Of a DNA stretch of 64,000 bases, positions 18,069-26,217 are shown piece by piece (within the stretch, counting starts at the first letter, position 1; each line of letters opens with the position of its first letter). Position numbers and translations under genes: made by a program. Origin of the DNA: Methanosarcina sp. MTP4 (GTDB lineage: Archaea > Halobacteriota > Methanosarcinia > Methanosarcinales > Methanosarcinaceae); NCBI RefSeq assembly GCF_000970045.1, contig NZ_CP009505.1, positions 2,356,001 to 2,420,000 on the forward strand, given 5' to 3'. Below the pieces are notes generated by a model. That model was not told the origin of the DNA, made no database searches, and saw only the letters and a list, made by a program, of their open reading frames with translations.

Positions 18069-20201
18069 TTATTTTTTCCCGGTTTTCAGGGGGATGGAAA
18101 AACCAAAGGTACTGCCCTTTCCAGCTTCACTTTCAAACCACACGTGCCCTCCGTGGAGCTGCACAATCTTCTTCACAAGGACAAGCCCAAGGCCGGTCCC
18201 CTGGTATTTTTTGGCTGCAAATGAATCGATCTGACTGAAAGGTTTAAACAGCCTTTCACGACCCTCCTTTTCGATACCAATCCCCTCGTCCCTTACCCCG
18301 ATCCATACCATATTCCCCTTCAGAGCTCCATTCACCTCTATAGTCCCTTTTCTGGGAGAGAACTTGATGGCATTGCTGAGCAGGTTTTCCATCACCTGGA
18401 TGAACTTGTTCCTGTCAGCCCGGATTTCGGGGATTTTGGGGTCAACATCGATATTGATCTCTATTTCCTTCTCGGAAGCTATAGGAGACATGAGGGACTT
18501 AATTTCGGCCAGGGTTTCCTGAAGCGAAAACTCCTCATAATTGAGTTCCATCTTCCCTGCTTCGATTTTTGAAAAATCAAGGAGGTCGTTGATCAGGGAA
18601 AGGAGATGCTTTCCGTTTTTGGAGATGTTATTGACGTAGCGAAGCTGTTTTTCATTCAATTCCCCGAAAAGCTGTTCGATAAGGAGGTCCGAGAACCCTA
18701 TGATCGAGTTAAGGGGGGTCCGAAGTTCATGGCTCATGTTGGCGAGGAACTCGCTTTTGGTCCGGCTTGCAGTTTCGGCAAGTTCCTTTTCATGGAGGAA
18801 TTTTTCCGCTTTTTTCCTTTCCGTTATGTCAAGGCAGGTTTCCAGGATTCCGATGATCTTTCCAGCCTCATCTTTTACGGGAATTGCCTGGATAAACCAC
18901 AGCTTCCCGTCAGGAGATGCAAACTCCCCGGATTTTGTCCTCCCGGAAAGGGTTTCTTCAAGCTCCAGGGCCCTGAAGACTCTTCCGCTTATCCCGGTGG
19001 CTTCCTGCTGCCTAAATCCAAGAGCATCATCAAGTTTCACGCCCATATGCCGGAGAGCGGCTTTATTGGCCCATACGACCCTGAAGTCGGTATCCAGGAA
19101 AATAAGCATCTCGTTTAGGGAATCGAGTATTGTCCTTTTTTCGGTATCCCGAGTCTTGATTTCCTTTCCGGCAAGACTTATGTCATCCAGCATTCCGTTG
19201 ATCCCCGCAGAAAGCCGGTACAGTTCATCCTCCCCTTTGATTTTAAGCCTCTTTGAGAGGTCTTTTTCCTTTCGCACCCTGTCAACGAAATCATCAATTT
19301 CACCCAGGCGGGAAATAAAGAGGCTGTCCAGGAGAATCTTGCTTCCCATTCCCATGACAATGCCCGTTGCGAGCAAGAGGAAATAGAGATAATACAGGAT
19401 TTTCTGGCCGTGGGCATACAGGTCCCTCGAAAGGTCCTGCCGGATCATGACAACAGGTTTTCCGTCAACCCCGTCCAATACAAAGTAAGCTGAAATCGTA
19501 TCTTCCCCGGAAGGGAGAATCACAACTTTATCTGATGTTTCGGGAAAAACCGCATGAAAGTCAGAGGTCATTTCCCTGTCCACCCTTGAAACGAGCAGGG
19601 AAGACCGGGTAACATCCTCAATAGAACCCACGAATTCATCGTCAAGACATCTCCCGAGAATTAATGTACCCTCCACAGGCCCTTCATGGTCACTCCGGAG
19701 TATGGACCTTGATGCAAGGAGCACCGGCATTTCGTCAAACAGGACAACTCCTCTTACGAAGTCGTTTTCACTTTCCGCAAGAAAAGGACCGTCTTTTATC
19801 ATTTCCTCCACCCCGCCAGGGAGAGGCACGGCTTCACCGGTGTTCAGGTTCACATACTTTGAATAAACAATGTCTCCGGAAGCATTAACGAAAAGAAAGA
19901 TATTTACTTCAAGATCTAACATTGACTCATTACCCAGGTTCGAATCAATGTATTCGGGATCTAAGGTCTGGACAAATTCATATGTGTCATCCCAGTAGCC
20001 CCAGTCCCGGGCGATATGATCAAGATAATCATACTGGGTTTCAACGGCGTTCTGCACCCATTCCACGTTCTTCAACGTATCCTCTTTCTCAAGATCCTGA
20101 AAGCTCGATAATAAAATGCTTTGAGAAGAAAACGCCAGCGTACAGGTTAACAGCGCAAAAATGAAAATAACTGCAAAAAGAACTTTTTTACCTATATCCA
20201 T
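18069..20201 (-). CDS. CHASE4 sensor histidine kinase, tandem paralog
   Basis: The 710-residue protein is built like its neighbour at 15607: helix 1, CHASE4 domain (with DWGYWDDTYEF), helix 2 (YYLYFLLLATGIVMGMGS), HAMP, PAS (about 350-470), HisKA (ANMSHELRTPLNS) and HATPase_c (NLLSNAIKFS, DEGIGIE, GTGLGLVLVKK). The kinase half is nearly the same in both proteins. The sensor half has diverged more, as expected if the duplicated pair now responds to different cues. The gene starts at ATG 20201 and has its own AT-rich upstream region. No partner regulator is adjacent. Confidence 0.92.
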   Translation of the reverse strand: MDIGKKVLFAVIFIFALLTCTLAFSSQSILLSSFQDLEKEDTLKNVEWVQNAVETQYDYLDHIARDWGYWDDTYEFVQTLDPEYIDSNLGNESMLDLEVNIFLFVNASGDIVYSKYVNLNTGEAVPLPGGVEEMIKDGPFLAESENDFVRGVVLFDEMPVLLASRSILRSDHEGPVEGTLILGRCLDDEFVGSIEDVTRSSLLVSRVDREMTSDFHAVFPETSDKVVILPSGEDTISAYFVLDGVDGKPVVMIRQDLSRDLYAHGQKILYYLYFLLLATGIVMGMGSKILLDSLFISRLGEIDDFVDRVRKEKDLSKRLKIKGEDELYRLSAGINGMLDDISLAGKEIKTRDTEKRTILDSLNEMLIFLDTDFRVVWANKAALRHMGVKLDDALGFRQQEATGISGRVFRALELEETLSGRTKSGEFASPDGKLWFIQAIPVKDEAGKIIGILETCLDITERKKAEKFLHEKELAETASRTKSEFLANMSHELRTPLNSIIGFSDLLIEQLFGELNEKQLRYVNNISKNGKHLLSLINDLLDFSKIEAGKMELNYEEFSLQETLAEIKSLMSPIASEKEIEINIDVDPKIPEIRADRNKFIQVMENLLSNAIKFSPRKGTIEVNGALKGNMVWIGVRDEGIGIEKEGRERLFKPFSQIDSFAAKKYQGTGLGLVLVKKIVQLHGGHVWFESEAGKGSTFGFSIPLKTGKK

Positions 20202-20439
20202 GATATGAGCCTCTGGGGCATCTCCTGGTTTCAGCTGGAAGGGATAAAGACCTGAAAGTGATATTATAATTATATTAAAAACTATTTAAATATTATTAAA
20301 CAAAGAATATGAAAATATCCAAAAAAAGTTTCGCCAAAAAAGGTCTGGCTTTTTAGACCATGAATATAACAAAAGTTAAGAAGTTGAATGGCCCAGGAAA
20401 TAAATGACCCGGAAGTTAAGGAGGTATACAAATACCCAC

Positions 20440-21720
20440 TTAAAGGGAAGAACGGATTCCGTTGATAATTTCTTCGAGCAGCCAGAGAGTGCCCTCGACA
20501 CCCATATATGTTTTAGGGATGAAATCGATGTACCCTTCCGAAGGCGTGGATATTTCTATACCTGCTTTACAGCGCCCCATCCCTTTCAAAAACCCGAGAG
20601 TGTAGCCGTCAGCAAAGGCAATGTCAGCTGTTTCATACTCAGGCTCCCTATCATAAGCCTTTTCGAAGCCTTTTTCTTTTAAAAACGCCTGGAGAGAGGC
20701 TTCAATTCCCGGACTGCCCCCGGGAAGGGTTTTGACCGCAAGGGGGACCATCCCAAGGTAGGAGTAGAGCCAGAGGGCAAGCGGATAGGCAAACGAGGCT
20801 TCGGCTTTTATTGAGAAGCTCGTACCCTTGGGGAGCCCGGAAAAGGAGTGGTAGCGTGCGAGTTTAGAATAACTGTTTTTCCTTGCAGCCCGGACAAAGT
20901 TAAGGGCAGGAGAGGGGTCGATCCCGAGGCATTTTGCAAGCTCCTGGAGAAGCTGCTCGGTAGCGTCAAACCCTATTGGAGCTCCCATAGGAGAGAGAAC
21001 CGCCGGGGTCCCGAAGCGTTCCCGGTACCATTCGGCAATTTTTTGTCCGTAAGCGGGGAAGAGCACGATATTACAGGCAGCACTGCTTGAGTTTTTCAGC
21101 TCTTCAACGGAAGTATCCGCAAAGAGCACGGCTCCGACCTCCAGCCCGAGAAGGGACAGGAGCTTTTTAAGCTCGGCTACCGTGCCCTCCCAGTGTTTAT
21201 GCAGGATGGAAAGCCCAATAATGTTCACCCTATTCTGATTCCTCGGAAGCGGCTTCAGTTCCAGGTGCTCAAGGAGAGCAAGCCCGGTGTTTTCAAAGCC
21301 TACCGGTGCGGGCAGGGAAAAGCCTGCACAGTCCACAGTAAAACAGCGCTCACTCACCCCGCTTTTTTTCAGGGCGGTTTCCAGGTCGTCCCCGATCAGG
21401 CTTGCCCCGGGAGAATTAATAACCGCAAGGAGGTCGTTGTTTTTCTCCGAGACCGTGGAAAGGAGCCTTTCAAGCTTTTCGAGGGACCCTTCAACATAAT
21501 CTTCCCAGTCCAGGTAGGTTGAAGGTACCCTCAGCTGCCCGAAATAAAACTCCCCCTGGAAAGCCATGGGGTCGTGGGAAGCTCCCCTGGGGAAATGTCT
21601 GTCCGAAAGAAAACTGTGATAAATCTTACAGCCTGTAGGCCCGTTCAGAAGGGCTGATGCGTCCTTAATTCCTTCAACCGTCAGAATGGAAGCCGTAAAA
21701 GCATCCGGGGAAAATATCAT
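20440..21720 (-). CDS. NifK/NifN-like nitrogenase-superfamily subunit (component 1, beta-type)
   Basis: The 426-residue protein has the nitrogenase component 1 fold: an opening FTASILTVEGIKDASALLNGPTGC, a central RVNIIGLSILHKHW, and a late AIDIAF-type stretch (TADIAFADGYTLGFLKGM). Canonical NifK has three cluster cysteines; here only Cys31 (LLNGPTGCK) remains. The first is replaced within the FTASIL region, and the third lies in NSPGASLIGDD where a Cys would be expected. It overlaps the NifH-NifD fusion gene by four bases (ATGA), and a perfect GGAGGTGA sits inside the end of that gene, so the two are translationally coupled and very likely form one complex. Substrate unknown. The fusion and the presence of this partner argue against CfbCD of F430 biosynthesis. 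Confidence 0.85.
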   Translation of the reverse strand: MIFSPDAFTASILTVEGIKDASALLNGPTGCKIYHSFLSDRHFPRGASHDPMAFQGEFYFGQLRVPSTYLDWEDYVEGSLEKLERLLSTVSEKNNDLLAVINSPGASLIGDDLETALKKSGVSERCFTVDCAGFSLPAPVGFENTGLALLEHLELKPLPRNQNRVNIIGLSILHKHWEGTVAELKKLLSLLGLEVGAVLFADTSVEELKNSSSAACNIVLFPAYGQKIAEWYRERFGTPAVLSPMGAPIGFDATEQLLQELAKCLGIDPSPALNFVRAARKNSYSKLARYHSFSGLPKGTSFSIKAEASFAYPLALWLYSYLGMVPLAVKTLPGGSPGIEASLQAFLKEKGFEKAYDREPEYETADIAFADGYTLGFLKGMGRCKAGIEISTPSEGYIDFIPKTYMGVEGTLWLLEEIINGIRSSL

Positions 21721-24104
21721 TCCTCTTCACCTCCATCGTATTTCCAGCCTTCAACCACAGGCAGGCGAAGCAGCGTACTCCAGCGTTTCGCAAGCTCGAG
21801 CCCGCTCATAAATCCCACTTTCGGAGAGAAGGGAATTGTGTCGCAGTGTACATTTTCTTCCGGGATAAGGGGAGCATAACCCGAAAGCACAAGGTCAGGT
21901 TTAAGGCTTTTTATGTCCTCGGCCCGCTGCCGGTCCGTATAGTTTTCCACAAACGGAATGTCCTCCGGAAACAGGGCCAGCTGTTTGTCTTTTCCAAAAG
22001 AGGAAGCCCGTATTCCGACTTTAACCAGCTCCATACCAAGATCCCGGATCGTATCAAGGACCCAGCCTATATCCTGGCTGTAACTTACGACAAGGACCTT
22101 TTTCCCCTCAAGATGGGGAGAGTATTTACTGAGTTCGATCCTGTACATTTGTTCCCGGGCTTCAAGGAAAGGCATGGGGTCTTTTTCCGGAGTAAGGCAT
22201 TTGGAGAGGGCTTTTACCCACCTGCTGCTGTCCCTGAAACCCACGGGGAAGGGATGTTCAAAAAAGCCAAGCCCGAAGTATTCGGACAGGTAATCCCTGA
22301 GCAGCCGGTTTTCCAGGCTGTTGTGGGCAAGGAGATTTAGCCCGGCTTTTTTGAAAGCCCGGATAGAAGAAGGGTCGGCCCTGCTCAGGAAACGGCAGTT
22401 TACCCGGAGCCCGAGCCCTTCAAGAAGCTTTTCCATGATCCGGAAGTTTTCCTCGTCCCTCGGGGAGAAGTTTCGCTCCCCGATAATGTTAACCAGGCCC
22501 TCTTCAGGTCTTACGGCAGGGTCGATAAGCCCGGCAACTTTCTTGCACCCTTCAAAAAACCCGTAAGAAAAGTCCCCTGTAAGGTTTCCATCCACAGGTA
22601 TCGGAAGAATCCGGGCCCCGGGATAAAGGCGCTTCATCTTCAAAACGGCTTTTTCGATATCATCTCCGATTATTCCTGATGGGCAGGTACTCACAACAAA
22701 AAGTAATTTCCAGCCTGAAGCAAGAGCTTCTTCCATCCTGCAGGAAAGCTTTTCAAGCCCCCCGAAGATGATGTCCTCTTCTTCCATATCCACCGACAGG
22801 AGCCCCGGAAGAGCCCGCCCTTCAAGACCCTTAACTCCGGTTTTCCTGAAGCTCCCGCTCCTCAAAAAGGAACTGGCAAGCGCATCGGAGATAATATGGG
22901 CACAGCTCCTGGGCCCGTGGAGGACCGTAAGAGCCCCGTTCACCTGGAATGTGGCAGTCACCGCTCCCGCAAATGCACAGCCGTAAAGAGGGGGTTTTAG
23001 CTCAGGAGTCCCTGGCCCGGAAGGACCCGGAACAGGAGCTTCTTCATTTCCCGAAGCAGGCTTTACCCTGGAAGAGTCAGAACAGGAGAGATTTCCGGAA
23101 CCACTGGAATCCCCAGCTTCACACTCGCAGGTTTCCCCCTCACAGGTCCCACATGCCTCAGAACAGCATTTTTCGGGCTCATTAATAGTCCCAACTTCAC
23201 TTCCTGCATCCTCCTCGAACCCACTTTCGCACCCTGCCTCCTTTTCGACCTCCCCCTGCATGAAGGTTGATGCACTATCTTCCAGACTCCTTCCGAGCAC
23301 CAGCTCTTCAAGTTCCCAATCTTCGAGAGGCCTTGCATGATAAAGCAAACTCCTGTCCTTTCCGATCTTTTCCACATACCTGGCAAGTTCCCTGAAAATC
23401 TCAGCGTTTTCGGATTCAGGGAAGGTTTCGATCAGTGTCTTTCCAGCTTTTTCAGCCCTGGAGAATATTTCGCTTCTGGGAATCGAGGCGACTACCGGAA
23501 GCCCCACGGCTTTTGAAAAAGCCGAAATCCGCCGATCCTCATCTTCAATGCCTCTGCTATTCCGGATAATTCCCGCAACCCGGGGGGAGGAATCCTCAAA
23601 ATTTTTGATGCCCCGGAGAATGTTATTTGCTGCGTAGATGGCCATGAATTCCCCGGAGGTAACAAGAAAAACAGCATCTGCATATTCACTCCGGAGGGGG
23701 ACCGCAAAACCGCCGCAGACAACGTCCCCGAGCACGTCGTAAAGGACAAGGTCAAGGGGGACGTCCCGGATCCCGAGCCTCACAAGCGCTTCAAAACTGC
23801 TCAGGATTCCCCGGCCCGCACAGCCGACTCCGGGCTTCGGACCCCCGGTTTCCACACAGGCGGCTCCCTTGAAACCTTTGAAGAGGAGACTTTCAAGGTT
23901 CTGTTTGTCAGGAGGCGTTTTCCTGAGGTAGTCCAGCACCGTGGGAATCTTCCTCCCTCCAAGGAGCAGCCGGGTAGAATCACTTTTCGGGTCACAGCCG
24001 ACCTGGAGGATGCTTTTTCCGGATTCAGCAAGAGCGGCGGAAAGATTTGCGGAAATCGTGGACTTGCCAATTCCACCTTTCCCATAAAGGGCAATCTGAA
24101 TCAA
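21717..24104 (-). CDS. NifH-NifD fusion, nitrogenase-like reductase
   Basis: One 795-residue chain joins an Fe protein to a component 1 alpha-type subunit. The NifH part (1 to about 270) has the P-loop GKGGIGKST (8-16), GCDPKSDST and both [4Fe-4S] ligands, Cys95 (GVGCAGRG) and Cys130 (DVVCGGFAVP). A linker (about 285-360) has seven closely spaced cysteines (CCSEACGTCEGETCEC) and a Pro-rich stretch. The NifD-like part keeps three cluster cysteines: YGCAFAGA, HGPRSCAH and STCPSGIIGDD. I see no equivalent of the FeMo-cofactor Cys/His ligands. Translation starts at TTG 24104 after GGAGTGA. Separate polypeptides are usual in the superfamily, so the fusion is notable. It probably performs ATP-driven low-potential reduction of an unknown substrate. 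Confidence 0.9.
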   Translation of the reverse strand: MIQIALYGKGGIGKSTISANLSAALAESGKSILQVGCDPKSDSTRLLLGGRKIPTVLDYLRKTPPDKQNLESLLFKGFKGAACVETGGPKPGVGCAGRGILSSFEALVRLGIRDVPLDLVLYDVLGDVVCGGFAVPLRSEYADAVFLVTSGEFMAIYAANNILRGIKNFEDSSPRVAGIIRNSRGIEDEDRRISAFSKAVGLPVVASIPRSEIFSRAEKAGKTLIETFPESENAEIFRELARYVEKIGKDRSLLYHARPLEDWELEELVLGRSLEDSASTFMQGEVEKEAGCESGFEEDAGSEVGTINEPEKCCSEACGTCEGETCECEAGDSSGSGNLSCSDSSRVKPASGNEEAPVPGPSGPGTPELKPPLYGCAFAGAVTATFQVNGALTVLHGPRSCAHIISDALASSFLRSGSFRKTGVKGLEGRALPGLLSVDMEEEDIIFGGLEKLSCRMEEALASGWKLLFVVSTCPSGIIGDDIEKAVLKMKRLYPGARILPIPVDGNLTGDFSYGFFEGCKKVAGLIDPAVRPEEGLVNIIGERNFSPRDEENFRIMEKLLEGLGLRVNCRFLSRADPSSIRAFKKAGLNLLAHNSLENRLLRDYLSEYFGLGFFEHPFPVGFRDSSRWVKALSKCLTPEKDPMPFLEAREQMYRIELSKYSPHLEGKKVLVVSYSQDIGWVLDTIRDLGMELVKVGIRASSFGKDKQLALFPEDIPFVENYTDRQRAEDIKSLKPDLVLSGYAPLIPEENVHCDTIPFSPKVGFMSGLELAKRWSTLLRLPVVEGWKYDGGEEE

Positions 24105-24159
24105 GAAAGCTCACTCCTGTATCGAAGAGAAAAATCCTGCCCCGGGACAAAATTCAAAA

Positions 24160-24231
24160 GTAGTTTCACATCTGAAAGTAGTTCCACATCTGAAAGTAGT
24201 TCCACATCTGAAAGTAGTTCCACATTTGACG
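24160..24231. repeat. 18-bp tandem repeat, 4 copies
   Basis: The unit GTAGTTCCACATCTGAAA occurs four times, the first and last with one or two changes. It lies in the 217-bp spacer between the third DUF1638 gene and the NifH-NifD gene, close upstream of that gene's ribosome site. Confidence 0.9.
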
Positions 24232-24321
24232 ACTGCAATTTTTGTAGGCTTTGCTTCATCTGCCATTTGTCACACTCTTTTTTAGATTAGTTCCTTTCGT
24301 CCCATTAAACAGTCAGGCCAA

Positions 24322-25188
24322 TTATTTCGGAGTCCCTATAACGGCTTTTCGGGCATGCTCGTAGGACCTTTTAGCGACTTCCACACTGCCCTTCATCTTC
24401 CTGACTTCCATGTTGAACCTGCAGGCAAATTCCCTGACATTTTTATGAAAATCCGGATCATACCCAAGGCCGGTATCAATTTTTCCGGCTACGCAGTATT
24501 TCGGGTCTTTCAGGTATTTACTGTCAAAATCAACGGAACTTTTGCCTTCATTTTCCATCTGACCCCAGCTCGAGACCCACATAGGAGTCAGGTAAATAGC
24601 CCCTGTTCCCCGGCAGGTCAGCATTGCCTCAGCATATGCGTCATTTCCTCCAAAAGCGGCACTTATGCAGTCTTCAACAGTCTCCCCGGAACAGTCCTTC
24701 ATAAAGTAGAGGGGACAACCAAGGTCTGCAAAATCTTCATCCAGTTTTCCCAGGGCATGTCCGCAACTACCGTAAAAGATAAGGATCCCGTCCGAAAAAG
24801 CAGCCATTTCCCTGATATTCCTGTAGACCTCGGATTTAAGGAGTTCCAGGTCGGCATGCAGGGCAAGCTTGAGCACGTTTACCACCACTGTTACCTTTTG
24901 CCCTGCCTTAAGTTTCATATCTTCATGCAGTTTTCGGAAAAAAGGGAGCGCCATAAGGGGTTTTGTAAGAAGCCCGAAACCCGAACCGTGCCCGGACTGC
25001 AGGAGCATCGGAACCCTGTCAAGGGGAGCTGTCCTCAGGACACAGTTTTCGGATTTAAGTTTGCGGATAAGCCCCATGGATTCCCTGTTATCCACAAGGA
25101 TCAGCTGCTTGAGCTCTTGGTCTTGAGACAAAACATACGTAAGTTCGTCTTCAAACATTCCACAGGCAATGATACTTAATACGGGCAT
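24322..25188 (-). CDS. DUF1638 protein (third in the nitrogenase-like operon)
   Basis: The 288-residue cytosolic protein belongs to the DUF1638 family, whose biochemical role is not established as far as I know. Family landmarks are the start PVLSIIACGMFEDEL, the central LIFYGSCGHALGKL, then CPLYFMKDCSGETVEDCISAAFGG, and TCRGTGAIYLTPMW. Several cysteines (GSCGH, GCPLY, KDCSG, EDCIS, LTCRG) recur in all four copies of this window and could bind metal or a cofactor. ATG 25188 follows a GAGGT site. It is closer to the copy at 43933 than to the two copies upstream of it. Its place directly before the NifH-NifD gene suggests a shared pathway; that is inference. Confidence 0.88.
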   Translation of the reverse strand: MPVLSIIACGMFEDELTYVLSQDQELKQLILVDNRESMGLIRKLKSENCVLRTAPLDRVPMLLQSGHGSGFGLLTKPLMALPFFRKLHEDMKLKAGQKVTVVVNVLKLALHADLELLKSEVYRNIREMAAFSDGILIFYGSCGHALGKLDEDFADLGCPLYFMKDCSGETVEDCISAAFGGNDAYAEAMLTCRGTGAIYLTPMWVSSWGQMENEGKSSVDFDSKYLKDPKYCVAGKIDTGLGYDPDFHKNVREFACRFNMEVRKMKGSVEVAKRSYEHARKAVIGTPK

Positions 25189-25314
25189 TTCCAGACCTCA
25201 GTTTTGCACCCTGGTATCGGGTATGGGGCTTTAAGGCAAGCTTTGTATAAAAGGTTACAGATTTTAATTCCGGATTTCAATTTAAAAATTCAAGTCCGGG
25301 CTCAAGTCCGGAAT

Positions 25315-26124
25315 TCAATTAGAGAGTTCTGCTTTGAGTTCCCTGTAACATTTATCAAATATTTTCTGGTTTCCTTTGAGCTCCAGTTCCACTACTTCAA
25401 AGCTGAAGATATCCGCAAAGTCCCTTATCCTTGCATCAAAATTTTCGGTGTACAAAAGCCCTGTATGGAGTTTCGCCACCCTCCCGTACCCTGTAATCTC
25501 ATGGGTCATCCTCATCATATTGAGGGCTTTTTCAGGGTCCTTATGCATCTTGTCAATGCTAAAGAGTTCCTTCCAGGCTGCGGAAAACATGGGCGTAAAA
25601 AGGTAAGTCCCTACATCACTGACACTTTTGAGCACTTTAAGGTACTGCTCGGTCCCCCCGAGAGTAGCCCCGATGCAGTCGTCAACGACCCTGCCGGTGT
25701 TGTCCCTGAGGATCCGGACAGGACAGGCAGGCACGCGGGAAGCAAAGTCTTCTTCTATATTCCCAAGCACGTTTCCGCAAAGCCCGTAGAAGAGCAGGAC
25801 TCCGGAAGAACAGGGGGCAAGTGTCTCTATGGTCTCATAAACCTTGTTTTTCAAATTTTCAGGCCGCGAGTGCAGGCCCAGCTCAAGCAGGAAGACCAGC
25901 AAAGTGTAATTTTCCGATTCGTTTCCATTATTATGGGAAAGCTCCGAAATCTCGTCCAGGGAAAGGACCTTATTCGGAAACCCGCAATTTTCCATTTTAT
26001 CCAGGATCCCCCCGGAGTTTTCGTTTTCAACCACTATGATCTCATCGATTGACGGATCATTTTCCAGGATCCAGAGGATTTCATCCTCCAGAACTTTACA
26101 CGACAGGATGCTCATTATCGTCAT
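25315..26124 (-). CDS. DUF1638 protein (second in the operon)
   Basis: The 269-residue paralog starts MTIMSILSCKVLEDE. It has the same landmarks as the other copies: LLFYGLCGNVLGNIEEDF, CPVRILRDNTGRVVDDCIGA and GTYLFTPMF. Compared with the copy at 24322 it keeps Cys in the CGN and DDCIG positions but lacks the one before GTYLF. I place the start at ATG 26124 rather than the preceding TTG, because this aligns exactly with the start of the other family members and follows GAGG at good spacing. It is very similar along its whole length to the gene at 26218, a recent tandem duplicate. About 125 bp separate it from the next gene. Confidence 0.88.
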   Translation of the reverse strand: MTIMSILSCKVLEDEILWILENDPSIDEIIVVENENSGGILDKMENCGFPNKVLSLDEISELSHNNGNESENYTLLVFLLELGLHSRPENLKNKVYETIETLAPCSSGVLLFYGLCGNVLGNIEEDFASRVPACPVRILRDNTGRVVDDCIGATLGGTEQYLKVLKSVSDVGTYLFTPMFSAAWKELFSIDKMHKDPEKALNMMRMTHEITGYGRVAKLHTGLLYTENFDARIRDFADIFSFEVVELELKGNQKIFDKCYRELKAELSN

Positions 26125-26217
26125 CAAGAAGGCCTCTTATAATTTATAAAGCGGGCATAAGCTCCCGGAAATTTAGCCAGGGGGATATAAGCGCAAATGG
26201 GTTCTCGTTCCTGGAAT

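Noticed and set aside
20404-20682. Plus-strand frame antisense to the NifK-like gene
   Set aside because: Shadow of the NifK-like gene; composition and missing ribosome site.
21717-24104. CfbCD (F430) or chlorophyllide reductase
   Set aside because: Those have separate NifH- and NifD-type chains; this one is fused and paired with a K-like subunit and DUF1638. Not excluded that the substrate is a tetrapyrrole.
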